64,000 nucleotides of DNA from positions 124,001 through 188,000 of the forward strand of contig CAVWNW010000015.1 of assembly GCA_963756425.1 (NCBI GenBank). Reading direction: 5' to 3'. Below, in pieces: positions 28,206 through 38,324 of this stretch. Both the position numbers and the translations under genes were made by a program. The stretch is from DASQUK01 sp963756425 (GTDB lineage Bacteria > Actinomycetota > Acidimicrobiia > Acidimicrobiales > VFJN01). The notes under the pieces are model-generated. The model was given only the letters and a program-made list of their open reading frames with translations, was not told the DNA's origin and made no database searches. Each line of letters opens with the position of its first letter. Position 1 is the stretch's first letter.

Positions 28206-28238
28206 TCATCCACAGCCTTGCGCACAGGTTGTGGATTA
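28206..28238. promoter_or_regulatory. Pair of DnaA-box-like nonamers
   Basis: TCATCCACA (28206-28214) and, on the minus strand, TAATCCACA (28230-28238; one mismatch from TTATCCACA) face each other in the parB-trxA gap, about 6.4 kb from the origin cluster. Confidence 0.35.
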
Positions 28239-28254
28239 CCTCTCTTGTTCAGGT

Positions 28255-28584
28255 TCAGGGCAGGAATTCACCCAGCTCAGCCAGCAGTTGACCCTTACCC
28301 TTGGCTCCCACCAGGCGCTTTTGCGGAGCGCCATCCTTGAAGACGATGAGCGTGGGGATGCTCATGACGTCGTAGCGGCGGGCGACGTCTGGATTCTCGT
28401 CGACGTTCAGCTTCGCGACGCTGATCTTGCCCGCATGCTCGCCCGCGATCTCATTGAGGATCGGGGCGATCATCTTGCAAGGTCCGCACCACTCGGCCCA
28501 GAAGTCGACGACCACCGCCTCGGACGCGGCGCCAATCGTCTCATCGAACGTGGCGTCGGTGAGGGTGGTTATGCCTTCAACCAT
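28255..28584 (-). CDS. trxA: Thioredoxin
   Basis: A 109-residue thioredoxin with the active site WCGPCK (Cys33, Cys36) and the cis-Pro loop SIPTLIVFKDG. ATG 28584 is used; the longer frame to 28626 adds 14 residues that thioredoxins lack. It is the general disulfide reductant, recharged by the TrxB encoded 99 bp upstream on the same strand. The actinobacterial order trxB-trxA-parB is kept, but cwlM, which normally lies between trxA and parB, is absent. Confidence 0.96.
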   Translation of the reverse strand: MVEGITTLTDATFDETIGAASEAVVVDFWAEWCGPCKMIAPILNEIAGEHAGKISVAKLNVDENPDVARRYDVMSIPTLIVFKDGAPQKRLVGAKGKGQLLAELGEFLP

Positions 28585-28683
28585 GTCCAGGTGACCTTCC
28601 TTCGGTGTGACTGGCGGATGTATCAACGAACCAAAGGGGTGAACAGCGCCCCTGCCAGGGTTGTTCCCCCTCCCGCAGGCCCA

Positions 28684-29649
28684 CTAGTCCCCCTGGGCCT
28701 CGACCCATCGTTCGGCGTCGATGGCGGCCTGGCAGCCCGAGCCGGCCGCGGTGATCGCCTGCCGGTAAACGTGGTCCTGGACGTCGCCGCAGGCGAACAC
28801 TCCCTCGACGTTGGTCGACGTGGCACCGTGGCCGAGCCCGGTCACGAGGTATCCGGATTCCTCCATCTCGAGCTGGCCCTTGAAGAGGTCGGTGTTGGGC
28901 TTGTGGCCGATCGCCACGAAGAGGCCGGACACCGGGAGCGACGTCAGCTCGTCGGAGAGGACGTTGCGGACCGTGACTCCCGCGAGCTTGGTGTCGCCCT
29001 CGATGCCGTGGATGACGTGGTTCCACAGGAAGCGGATCTTCTCGTTGGCGAACGCACGTTCCTGCATGATCTTCGACGCCCGCAACTGGTCCCGACGGTG
29101 GACGATCGTCACCGACCGGGCGAACTTGGTGAGGAAGATGGCCTCCTCCAGAGCGGAGTCGCCACCGCCCACCACGGCGATGTCGTGCCCGCGGAAGAAG
29201 AAGCCGTCGCAGGTCGCGCACGTCGACACGCCGTGGCCCACCAGCTCGGCCTCGTTGTCGAGACCCAGCATGAGCGACTGCGCGCCCGTGGAGATGATCA
29301 GCGAGTCGGCCTCGTAGGTGGGCTCGGCGGCATCGGGATCACCCACCCACACGCCGAACGGGCGGGCAGACAGGTCCACACGGGAGGCCCTCTCCGTGCG
29401 GATGTCAGCGCCGAAGCGTGCGGCCTGCTCACGGAAGCGGGTCATGAGCTCGGGGCCCATGATCCCCTCGGGGAACCCGGGGTAGTTCTCGACCTCGGTC
29501 GTCATCATGAGCTGTCCACCGGGCTGATCGCTGGTGGACGAGGGCTCGCCCTCGAGCACCAATGGCTCGAGGTTGGCGCGGGCGGCGTACACGGCAGCGG
29601 TGAGTCCGGCGGGGCCGGATCCGATGACGATGACCTTGCGGGTGTTCAT
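28684..29649 (-). CDS. trxB: Thioredoxin reductase
   Basis: A 321-residue flavoprotein. FAD motif GSGPAGLTAAVYAARA, redox pair CATC (Cys144, Cys147), NADPH loop VVGGGDSALEEA and the C-terminal FAD motif VEGVFACGDVQD are all present. It reduces thioredoxin with NADPH. It follows the 125-residue membrane-protein gene and precedes trxA; control by the sigma factor upstream is possible, as SigM is linked with oxidative stress in other actinobacteria. Confidence 0.96.
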   Translation of the reverse strand: MNTRKVIVIGSGPAGLTAAVYAARANLEPLVLEGEPSSTSDQPGGQLMMTTEVENYPGFPEGIMGPELMTRFREQAARFGADIRTERASRVDLSARPFGVWVGDPDAAEPTYEADSLIISTGAQSLMLGLDNEAELVGHGVSTCATCDGFFFRGHDIAVVGGGDSALEEAIFLTKFARSVTIVHRRDQLRASKIMQERAFANEKIRFLWNHVIHGIEGDTKLAGVTVRNVLSDELTSLPVSGLFVAIGHKPNTDLFKGQLEMEESGYLVTGLGHGATSTNVEGVFACGDVQDHVYRQAITAAGSGCQAAIDAERWVEAQGD

Positions 29650-29706
29650 GTGTCCTCGGTGGAAGCGAGTTGTCGGCTCGGGCGAACCTCGGCTCCGTCA
29701 ACGCCG

Positions 29707-30084
29707 TCAGGCGGGTCTATCTTCCGGCCCCCCGCCGTAGCGGCGGACCCACAGGACTACACCGGCGATCACGTACACCAGGCCGAGGATGAGGTACGTC
29801 GCCCAGATGTGCTCCTCACCGAAGGCGGCATTGGGCAGGTAGTTGTCGATGAGGCGAACGGCACCGATCGTCGCCAGCACCAGGGCCGCCAGCCCGACCA
29901 GCACGGCGAACGTCCCGTACACGACGGCCCGGGCCACGGTGATTGCCGGCCCCGTGGTGCGGTCCCGGACGTTTCCGACCGCCCGCTCGATGGTGTCTGC
30001 CGCCTGTGCCGCCCAGTCGCCCGACGCCGGCGTCGGGCTGGCGGTGTCGCGGTCGTCTTGGATGGATGAGCCCACCTGAGCCAT
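29707..30084 (-). CDS. Small two-helix membrane protein
   Basis: A 125-residue protein: polar N-terminal 45 residues, then TVARAVVYGTFAVLVGLAALVLATIGAVRLI and IWATYLILGLVYVIAGVVLWVRR as membrane helices, with a short basic tail. The pattern resembles small actinobacterial holin-like membrane proteins, but no family was firmly recognised. It lies between the sigM/anti-sigma pair and trxB, in the same direction, separated from the former by the dispersed repeat element. Confidence 0.7.
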   Translation of the reverse strand: MAQVGSSIQDDRDTASPTPASGDWAAQAADTIERAVGNVRDRTTGPAITVARAVVYGTFAVLVGLAALVLATIGAVRLIDNYLPNAAFGEEHIWATYLILGLVYVIAGVVLWVRRYGGGPEDRPA

Positions 30085-30150
30085 GCGCGAAGCCTAGTTG
30101 CGGGGCCTCCACGGATCGCTCAGGGTGTGGTGGCGCCGTTTAGGACCTGA

Positions 30151-30276
30151 GCGGATAGGCACGTCGTCTGGGCTCACCGTGGTCAGCGCTGCCGGAGGCC
30201 GAGCTGTGCGGCCAGGGGTCACGGTCCAAATCCCGTACTGTTCTGTGCCCACGTGCGGGCCTATCCGCTCGGCCTC
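30151..30276 (-). repeat. Dispersed non-coding element, copy A
   Basis: About 126 bp, beginning two nucleotides after the stop codon of the anti-sigma gene and closely matching, in the opposite orientation, the sequence at 57274-57400. Blocks shared exactly include ACAGTACGGGATTTG and ACAGCTCGGCCTCC. On the minus strand GAGGCCGAGC (30276-30267) can pair with GCTCGGCCTC (30204-30195), and GCGGATAGGC (30268-30259) with GCCTATCCGC (30160-30151); the two helices interleave. Single-base indels between copies argue against coding. I recognise no known riboswitch or RNA family. Confidence 0.7.
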
Positions 30277-30277
30277 T

Positions 30278-31144
30278 TTAGTCGAGCGGCTGGTCGACGA
30301 CGACCGCGCAGGTCGCGTCGACGGCGACGATCCGTTGCTCGCCGTCCGCAGCGAGCACCCAGACCTCGACACTGTCACCGTCGAGCGTGGCGCGAGCCTC
30401 CAGGACGATCGTCTCGCCGGCCTCCGGGAGCCGTCCGGCGGCAGCGTCGGCGCATTGGCGAGCCAGCGGGACACCGCCGCCGCCTCCATCCGCCGCGTCC
30501 TCATCGCCGGACGCCTGGCCCTGGGGGCTCCCGAACCCCTCGGCCCGGGCCGACCGTGCACGCTCGGCCAGCGCCTCCGGCGAGTCGACCTCCCCGAGGT
30601 CCACGATCCCGCCCGGCGCGACGCTCGGCGCTGCGTGTTCCTCGGCGGCGCCGCCTTCGGGCGCCTCCTCGGCCGCGGTGCCCGACCGACCGGCGTCGTC
30701 GCTGCCAGTGGCGGCATTCCCGGCGGTGTCGGCGCTGTCGCTGCCGGCGTCCCAGTTGCTGACCAGGACGCCCAAGCCCACGACCGCAAGCACGACGGCG
30801 GCGGCCGTGAGCCAGCGACGGCCCGCCGTGCCCCGTGGCCGCCACGGGGTCTCGCCGCGCCGGCCTATGGGGCTGACCGTGGTCCCAGCGGGGGCGCCGG
30901 TCCTGCATGGCTCGCCGGCTTCGTCGCCGGCATCGAAGGCCGCGAGAGCCGCCGCTAGTCCCCGCTCGCGGGCGACCGCGTCGGGTCCGGCAGGGGGACG
31001 CCGCACGGCCTCGCGCACCGCCGCCAGTTCCGCCAGGCGAGCCAGCACCGCCGGATCGCGCTTGGCTACCGCAGCGTCGGCGTCGGTGAGGAGGCCGTCC
31101 AGCAGCGCAGACGCCAGCTCGTCGGGGTCGCGGGGAGCTGTCAT
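30278..31144 (-). CDS. Anti-sigma-factor-like single-pass membrane protein
   Basis: A 288-residue protein with a cytosolic N-terminal helical domain (residues 1-95, DELASALLDGLLTDADAA start), one membrane helix (RRWLTAAAVVLAVVGLGVLV), an acidic Ser/Ala/Gly linker and an external C-terminal domain. There is no HxxxCxxC zinc motif, so it differs from RskA-like anti-sigma factors. Its start overlaps the stop of the ECF sigma gene by four nucleotides, the standard sigma/anti-sigma arrangement and the position of RsmA in mycobacteria. It is followed directly by repeat copy A. Confidence 0.72.
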   Translation of the reverse strand: MTAPRDPDELASALLDGLLTDADAAVAKRDPAVLARLAELAAVREAVRRPPAGPDAVARERGLAAALAAFDAGDEAGEPCRTGAPAGTTVSPIGRRGETPWRPRGTAGRRWLTAAAVVLAVVGLGVLVSNWDAGSDSADTAGNAATGSDDAGRSGTAAEEAPEGGAAEEHAAPSVAPGGIVDLGEVDSPEALAERARSARAEGFGSPQGQASGDEDAADGGGGGVPLARQCADAAAGRLPEAGETIVLEARATLDGDSVEVWVLAADGEQRIVAVDATCAVVVDQPLD

Positions 31145-31771
31145 GGTCTCGTGCTTGGACGGTTCCGCCGCTCGGTCGGGTTCCCGAGCAGGTCGGCGAG
31201 CTGGCTGCGGCCCCGGGCGATCCGCGACCTGACCGTGCCAGGCGGGACGCCGAGCACGCGTGCGATCTCGGCGTAATCGAGGTCACACAGGTCGCGCAGC
31301 ACCACGGCCGCCCGGAAGTCCTGTGGCAGCAGGGCTAGGGCTGCGTCGATGTCGAGGCGGTCGGCGACCGCCTCGACCGCCGCCGGGGCCGGCGGAGCGG
31401 AGACGGCGCCGCCGGGACCATCCGGTGGGGGCGACGCCCCCGGCGTCTCTAGAGCGTCGGGGATCGGGCGCCGCCGGCGCCGACGCAGCTCGTCGAGGCA
31501 GGCGTTGGTGGTCACGCGGTACGACCAGGTCGTGAACGCAGCGCGGCCGTCGTACCGGTTGATGCCCCGCGCAATGGCGATCAGGGCATCCTGCAGCGCA
31601 TCCTCGGCGTCGGCGTGGTTCCCTGTCAGCCGCCGACATAGTGCCCACAGCCGATCGTGGTGGCGGCGCAGCAGGGTCTCGAGGGCGTCGCGATCGCCCG
31701 CTTGGGCGGCCGCCACGAGCGAGCGATCGTCGGCGTCGGAAGGGTTTCCGCGCGATGCCCGGAACAGTAGA

Positions 31772-33409
<1,638 letters not shown>

Positions 33410-33558
33410 GGTGTACCCACCGTAGTCAAGGAGTTCCGGTGCATTCGCGTCGGCGCCGGGCCGCTGCCATCGGCCTGTGGCGCATGGGCGACGAGCTGGT
33501 CGGAAATGTCAGCCGGATGCCGGCATGAGCCCCGGAGGCGCGCACTTCAGGGCCTCCA

Positions 33559-34398
33559 TCAGGCTGGGTCCAGCCAGGTGAGGCCCATGACCCGCGGGCC
33601 GGCATGCGTGCCGATGGTGGCGCCGATCACCGCCACGCGGATCTGCTCGGCCGGATAGCGGGGGCTGAGGAGGTCGCGCATCTCGTCGACATCGGCGGCC
33701 ATCCCGTGGGTGATCGTCAGCTCCTCCACGGCAGGGCACGCGAAGACCTTGTCGCGCAGCACCTGCAAGGCCTTGCGACGCGTGCGCGCCCTGCCGGCCT
33801 CCTCCACCTCACCGGTTGAGATGTCGAGCAACGGCTTGATGGCGAGCAGGGATCCGAGCAGCGCCTGGGCCCCACCGATGCGGCCACCCTTGCGAAGGTT
33901 GTCGAGGGTGTCGAGCGCCCCGATGACGTGCGTGCGCGCCGACAGGTCGTGGACCATCGACTCGACCGCGTCGGCATCCGCCCCGTCGGCGGCCGCCAGC
34001 GCGGCACGGCGTACCTGGGTGGCGAGGCCCGAGGTGATCGAACGGGAGTCGACGACGCGAACGTCGATGCTGCCCTCCAACGCCTTCGCGGCGTTCTGCG
34101 CGGCCTGCATGGTCGCCGACAGGCCGGAGGACAGGTTGACGCAGACGACGGCGTCGGCGCCGGCGTCGGCCTGGCGGCGGAAAGCGGCCTCGAATGCACC
34201 GGGCGACGGGGCGGCCGTCTCGGGCAGCTCGTCGGACGACTCCAGCTTGTCGTAGAACTGCTCGACCGAGAGGTCGACGCCGTCGGTGTACTCGACCGAG
34301 CCGAAGCGGATCGACAGCGGCACCACCTCGACCCCGAGCTCCTTCGCCTCGGCGGCCTCGAGGTCGGCGGCCGAGTCGGTGACGATTCGCACAGGCAC
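33559..34398 (-). CDS. DegV family fatty-acid-binding protein
   Basis: A 279-residue DegV. The family start RIVTDSAADLEAAEAKELGVEVVPLSIRFG, the central VCVNLSSGLSATMQAAQ and ITSGLATQVRRAA, and the C-terminal TITHGMAADVDEMRDLL are all visible. DegV/FakB proteins bind free fatty acids; in Firmicutes they present them to FakA kinase, but no fakA is nearby, so the partner here is unknown. It is inserted between the kinase gene and the DUF6049 gene, compared with the mycobacterial order. Confidence 0.88.
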   Translation of the reverse strand: MPVRIVTDSAADLEAAEAKELGVEVVPLSIRFGSVEYTDGVDLSVEQFYDKLESSDELPETAAPSPGAFEAAFRRQADAGADAVVCVNLSSGLSATMQAAQNAAKALEGSIDVRVVDSRSITSGLATQVRRAALAAADGADADAVESMVHDLSARTHVIGALDTLDNLRKGGRIGGAQALLGSLLAIKPLLDISTGEVEEAGRARTRRKALQVLRDKVFACPAVEELTITHGMAADVDEMRDLLSPRYPAEQIRVAVIGATIGTHAGPRVMGLTWLDPA

Positions 34399-34443
34399 GA
34401 GAGGCGACCCTAATGCGCGGGACCGGCATCTGCCCCGGTGACG

Positions 34444-36501
34444 TCAGCTGCGGCGGGAGCGACCGCCGGCCAGATGCGCAGGCCGGTAGCCATCCGAGTC
34501 GTCGGGCTGCCCGGAGCCGTCGGTCGGGGCGTCCGGCCGCACCGGGCCGCCGACCGCGGTGTCCGGTGATGCCGGGACCGCGCCGGCCGGCACCAGGTGG
34601 CGCGACCGCCGGGAGCTCCGCCAATGGCGCGCCCACCAGACGGCCAGGAACAGCCCGGCCCCGATGGACAGCACGAGGCCCACGCCCGTGACAGCGGTGG
34701 ACCGGATGTCGAACGTCGTCCGGTCCAGCTCGATGGAGCTGTCCGGGCTCCTCACCGTGATGCCCATGGGAAACGCCCCCGAGGTCAGGGCGCGCACTCG
34801 GACGTCCAGCCGGGTCACGCCGGGCGCGAGCTCGCGGGTGACGATGTCACCGTCGAGGAACTCCAGCTGGCCGCTGTCGAACTCGATCCGCACGTTCAGC
34901 GGCTGGTTCAGGGTGTTGGTGATGTTGACGGGGACGGTGCTGGTCCGGGAGGTGAGGGTGATGCGGAACTGGTCGGGCAGCACCACGGCGCCGCGCAGCG
35001 AGCCCAGCTCGGTGTTGACGCGCTCGACGTAGGCCGGACGCTGGGCCTCGGGTGTGGCGGTCCCCGTGGCGAGGAGCAGCGAGCGGGTCAGCGATCCACC
35101 ATCGGCCGAAGCGACCGTCCCGGCGACGCCGCTCACACCCCGGCGGGCCCGGCGCAGCGGTGCGGCGATGCCGCTGAGCTCGTCGGTGACCTCGTGAGGG
35201 ACGAGCGAGACCGTCGTCGGCCCGCCGGGATCGGCGGGCACGTCGAAGACCTGGTCGATCGTCGCGGCCTGCACGGCCTGACCGTCGGTCAGGCCGTTGA
35301 GCGCCCGGGCGACCGTGGAGGGCTCGATGTCGGCGTCGCCCGGGACCCGGACGACGACGGCGCGGGGGGTTGTGGGCCCCTCTAACCACATGACCGTGAG
35401 CTCGGCCAGGAAGCGCTGCGCGTCGACGACGCTGTCGTCGCCCCGCAGGTGGGCGGCCAGCTCGGGGTCGCTGACGATGGCGCGCGGGCCGCCGTCGTCC
35501 AGCGTGACCGGGGCGTCGGGCACGGCGCTCGTGTCGACGGCGCTCGGGGGGACGATCGCCCGGTCGAACCCGAGGTCCGCGGCCTCGTTCGCGCCGTCGC
35601 TGCCGAAGGTGGGACCCGAGAGCCAGATGCCCGGAACCGGCTCGTGTCCGAAGCGGTAGCGGACGGCGGCGGCGCCGGCGTTGACCTGCTCGTCGGCCTC
35701 GGTCGTGAGCCCACCTTCCTGCAGCGCCTCGAGGTCGACGTCGGTATAGGGCCGGCCGAGCACCGGCCTGTCGCCGGTGGCCTCCACCAGGCTGTCCACC
35801 GCCGCCCCCCCGGTGCCGCCGGCGTCGGCCAGCCCGTCGAGCGTCTCCGGTTGGGGTGCCAGCGTGAAGGGGACGTCGCGTGCGGCAACCACCAAGTTGG
35901 CCCGCTCCTGCGCCCGCTGCACCGTGGCAGCGGTGGGACGGACGGATCCGTCGGGTTGCAGGATCGGCGGGCCGCCGACGTCGACGATCACGGCGACCGC
36001 CAGGGGCACGAACGACGTGTCGGGCCTCGGATACGTCAGGTACGTGACCACGGGCGTCGCCAGGAGGTTGCCCTGGGGGTCGACCAGCTGGACCTCGACG
36101 GGGTACGCGCCGCGACCCTCCAGGCCCTGGCCGTCGCCCCCGACGGCGAACCCGGCCGAGAAGGTCCCCGTACCCGTGCCCGACGCCGCCAGGGGTTCCG
36201 GAGGCAGCGTCAGCTCGACAGCTCCGAGGTCGCCGTCGAGCGTGGCGCGGAACCCGGATCGTGACTTGAGCCGGTCGTGCACCACCAGGCGGAGCGCGGC
36301 GCCTGCGGGCGCACCGGCGACGCGCGCACTCACCTCGAATCGGTCGCCGCTCTGCACCCACGTCGTCTGGTCCACGAGCTCGATCGAGGGTGTCGCCTGC
36401 CGAGGAACGGCGCCGGCCGTCCCGGCCCCGACCGAGGCGAACGCCGTGAAGCCTGCGGGGACGACGACACCAAGGAGGGCAATGCGGAAGAGCCGCTTCA
36501 C
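34444..36501 (-). CDS. DUF6049 family exported membrane protein
   Basis: A 685-residue protein (Rv3909 position). It starts at GTG 36501 with KRLFRIALLGVVVPAGFTAF, a signal peptide ending near AGAVPRQ. The large external part has beta-rich regions (SGDRFEVSARVAG, TSTVPVNITNTLNQPLNVRI) and ends with a membrane helix (GVGLVLSIGAGLFLAVWWA) and a Pro/Asp-rich cytosolic tail. Family function is unknown; its fixed place beside mviN points to cell-wall assembly. The start overlaps the GNAT stop (GTGA), so the two are coupled. Confidence 0.82.
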   Translation of the reverse strand: MKRLFRIALLGVVVPAGFTAFASVGAGTAGAVPRQATPSIELVDQTTWVQSGDRFEVSARVAGAPAGAALRLVVHDRLKSRSGFRATLDGDLGAVELTLPPEPLAASGTGTGTFSAGFAVGGDGQGLEGRGAYPVEVQLVDPQGNLLATPVVTYLTYPRPDTSFVPLAVAVIVDVGGPPILQPDGSVRPTAATVQRAQERANLVVAARDVPFTLAPQPETLDGLADAGGTGGAAVDSLVEATGDRPVLGRPYTDVDLEALQEGGLTTEADEQVNAGAAAVRYRFGHEPVPGIWLSGPTFGSDGANEAADLGFDRAIVPPSAVDTSAVPDAPVTLDDGGPRAIVSDPELAAHLRGDDSVVDAQRFLAELTVMWLEGPTTPRAVVVRVPGDADIEPSTVARALNGLTDGQAVQAATIDQVFDVPADPGGPTTVSLVPHEVTDELSGIAAPLRRARRGVSGVAGTVASADGGSLTRSLLLATGTATPEAQRPAYVERVNTELGSLRGAVVLPDQFRITLTSRTSTVPVNITNTLNQPLNVRIEFDSGQLEFLDGDIVTRELAPGVTRLDVRVRALTSGAFPMGITVRSPDSSIELDRTTFDIRSTAVTGVGLVLSIGAGLFLAVWWARHWRSSRRSRHLVPAGAVPASPDTAVGGPVRPDAPTDGSGQPDDSDGYRPAHLAGGRSRRS

Positions 36502-37223
36502 CGGAGGTCGCCGAGATCGAGCCGAAGGACGGTGAGCCCATCGGGTTGGAGCACGAACCCCACCCGCTGATAGAGCCGGAGTGACCGGACGTTGCCTTCC
36601 TGCGTGTTGACGAGCGCGTCGCGGGCACCCCAGCGCCGCAGCCAGCGCAAGCCGTCGAGGAGCAGAGTGCCGCCGACCCCTTGGCCCTGGGCGCGTGGCT
36701 GCACCGCCAGGCGCTGTACGTAGCCATGGTGCGCGGCGCGCCCGCAGATGGCGTAGCCGATCGTCCCGCCGGCGTCGCGTGCCACGCGGAGGTGGACGGT
36801 CGGTGTCGCGCTCAGCGCCTCGTCGAGGCCGACGCGGTCCAGGCGCCACATCCCGCTGAACGCCGCGTGGTCGACGGCCAGCAGGTCGTCCAGCTCGCGC
36901 CTCCGGCCCCGGCGCACCTGTGCCGGTGCCGTAAGCGCCGGGTTCGGCAGCTCGTCGAGCGAATGGAGGAGGAGGTGCAGGCGCTCGGCTGGCACGAACC
37001 CGGCCTCTAGGAACGGCCCCTGGTCGGCCCGGCTCATGGCCGCGGTGACGGCGCCCCGATACCCCTCGCGTCGGAGCGCCGCGCCGCAGCGGCGGATCTC
37101 CTCGGTCGTGAGGGGACCGAACCCGTCGGCTGCGGGCGTGATGTGGGCAACGTGGTCGTCGGCGTGCCAGGTTCGGACCCGGAGCCGCGCCACACCGATG
37201 GCTGGCGCCCGCAAGACACTCAT
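36498..37223 (-). CDS. GNAT family N-acetyltransferase
   Basis: A 241-residue acetyltransferase from ATG 37223. The C-terminal GNAT domain has YVQRLAVQPRAQGQGVGGTLLLDGLRWL, containing the acetyl-CoA loop QGQGVGG, and ends with ALVNTQEGNVRSLRLYQRVGF. The N-terminal 100 residues look like a degenerate second GNAT unit, as in tandem-GNAT proteins. Substrate unknown. It shares an operon with the DUF6049 gene and is divergent from the deacetylase-like gene, so the 50-bp gap should contain both promoters. Confidence 0.8.
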   Translation of the reverse strand: MSVLRAPAIGVARLRVRTWHADDHVAHITPAADGFGPLTTEEIRRCGAALRREGYRGAVTAAMSRADQGPFLEAGFVPAERLHLLLHSLDELPNPALTAPAQVRRGRRRELDDLLAVDHAAFSGMWRLDRVGLDEALSATPTVHLRVARDAGGTIGYAICGRAAHHGYVQRLAVQPRAQGQGVGGTLLLDGLRWLRRWGARDALVNTQEGNVRSLRLYQRVGFVLQPDGLTVLRLDLGDLR

Positions 37224-37273
37224 ACCTCCCAAAGCGTAGGCATCTCGGCGATACCCGTTACCGTCATCGCCGG

Positions 37274-38303
37274 ATGTCGATCGCCTTCGTCACCCATCCG
37301 CAGTACCTGGCCCACGACGCGGGACTGGGTCACCCCGAGCGCCCCGAGCGCCTGCGGGCCGTGCACGATGGGCTCGATCGCGCTGGGCTCGGTGACGAGC
37401 TGGTCGCCGTGGCGCCGCGGCCGGCCACCATGGCGGAGGTCGAGCTCGTCCACGACGGGGCCTATGTCGAGGCTCTCGAGCGGTTCTGCTGCAGCGGGGG
37501 AGGGCGGCTCGACCCGGACACCCGGGCCGGGCCCGCCTCATGGGACGCCGCGCTGCTCGCCGCCGGTGCCGGGCCCAGCGTCATCGGCCGCCTCGACGCC
37601 GGCGAGTTCACGGCCGCGTTCTGCGCGGTGCGCCCGCCGGGCCACCACGCCCTATCGAGCCGCGCCATGGGCTTCTGCCTCTTCAACAACATCGCCGTGG
37701 CGGCGGCGGTCCTGGCGGGCAGGGGTGAGCGCGTCCTCGTGGTCGACTACGACGCCCACCACGGCAACGGCACCCAGGCGACGTTCTACGACGATCCCCG
37801 GGTCGCCTACGTCTCCGTCCACCAGCATCCCCTGTATCCAGGCACCGGGTCTGTGCTCGAGACCGGGGCGGGCGAGGGGCAGGGCACCACGGCCAACGTG
37901 CCGGTGCCTCCCGGCGCCACCGGCGACGTCTTCAGGGCCGCCGTGGCCGACGTCGTGGTGCCGCTGGCCGAGGACCTGCGCCCGACGTGGCTCCTGGTTT
38001 CGGCTGGCTTCGACGCGCACCGGCGCGACCCGCTCACCAACCTCGCGCTCGACGTCCGGGGACTACGCCGACGTCACCGCCGACCTGCTGGCGCTGGCGG
38101 CTCCGGGCCGGCGGTTGGTGTTCCTCGAGGGCGGCTACGACCTGGAGGCGCTGCGCGACTCGACCGCCGCCGTCCTCGTCGCGCTCGCCGGTGATCGGCT
38201 GCGGCCCGAGGCGCCGACCTCGGGCGGGCCCGGTCGCGAGGTCGTGGACACGGCGGCGATGGCCCACACGAGGGCCTGGCAACACCGGGCCGGCGCCTCG
38301 TAA
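37274..38303 (+). pseudogene. Histone-deacetylase/AcuC-like hydrolase, frameshifted near its end
   Basis: Residues 1-258 read as a zinc-dependent deacetylase: GHPERPERLRAV, VRPPGHHAL, DYDAHHGNGTQ and LVSAGFDAHRRDPL with all metal and catalytic positions. After NLAL at about 38050 the frame turns into Arg/Gly-rich nonsense, while the expected TSGDYADVTADLLAL and FLEGGYDLEALRDS continue one base later to the stop at 38303. Dropping one G near 38051 restores a 342-residue protein. This is either a sequencing error or a real recent frameshift; the active site itself is intact. Relatives deacetylate acetyl-CoA synthetase, polyamines or histone-like substrates. Confidence 0.75.
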
Positions 38304-38324
38304 CGGCGCCTACCCTCGCGCCAC

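Noticed and set aside
30098..30958. Short ORFs sharing similar peptides at 30.2 and 57.3 kb
   Set aside because: The likeness comes from the dispersed element being read in frame on both copies; indels between the copies break the frames.
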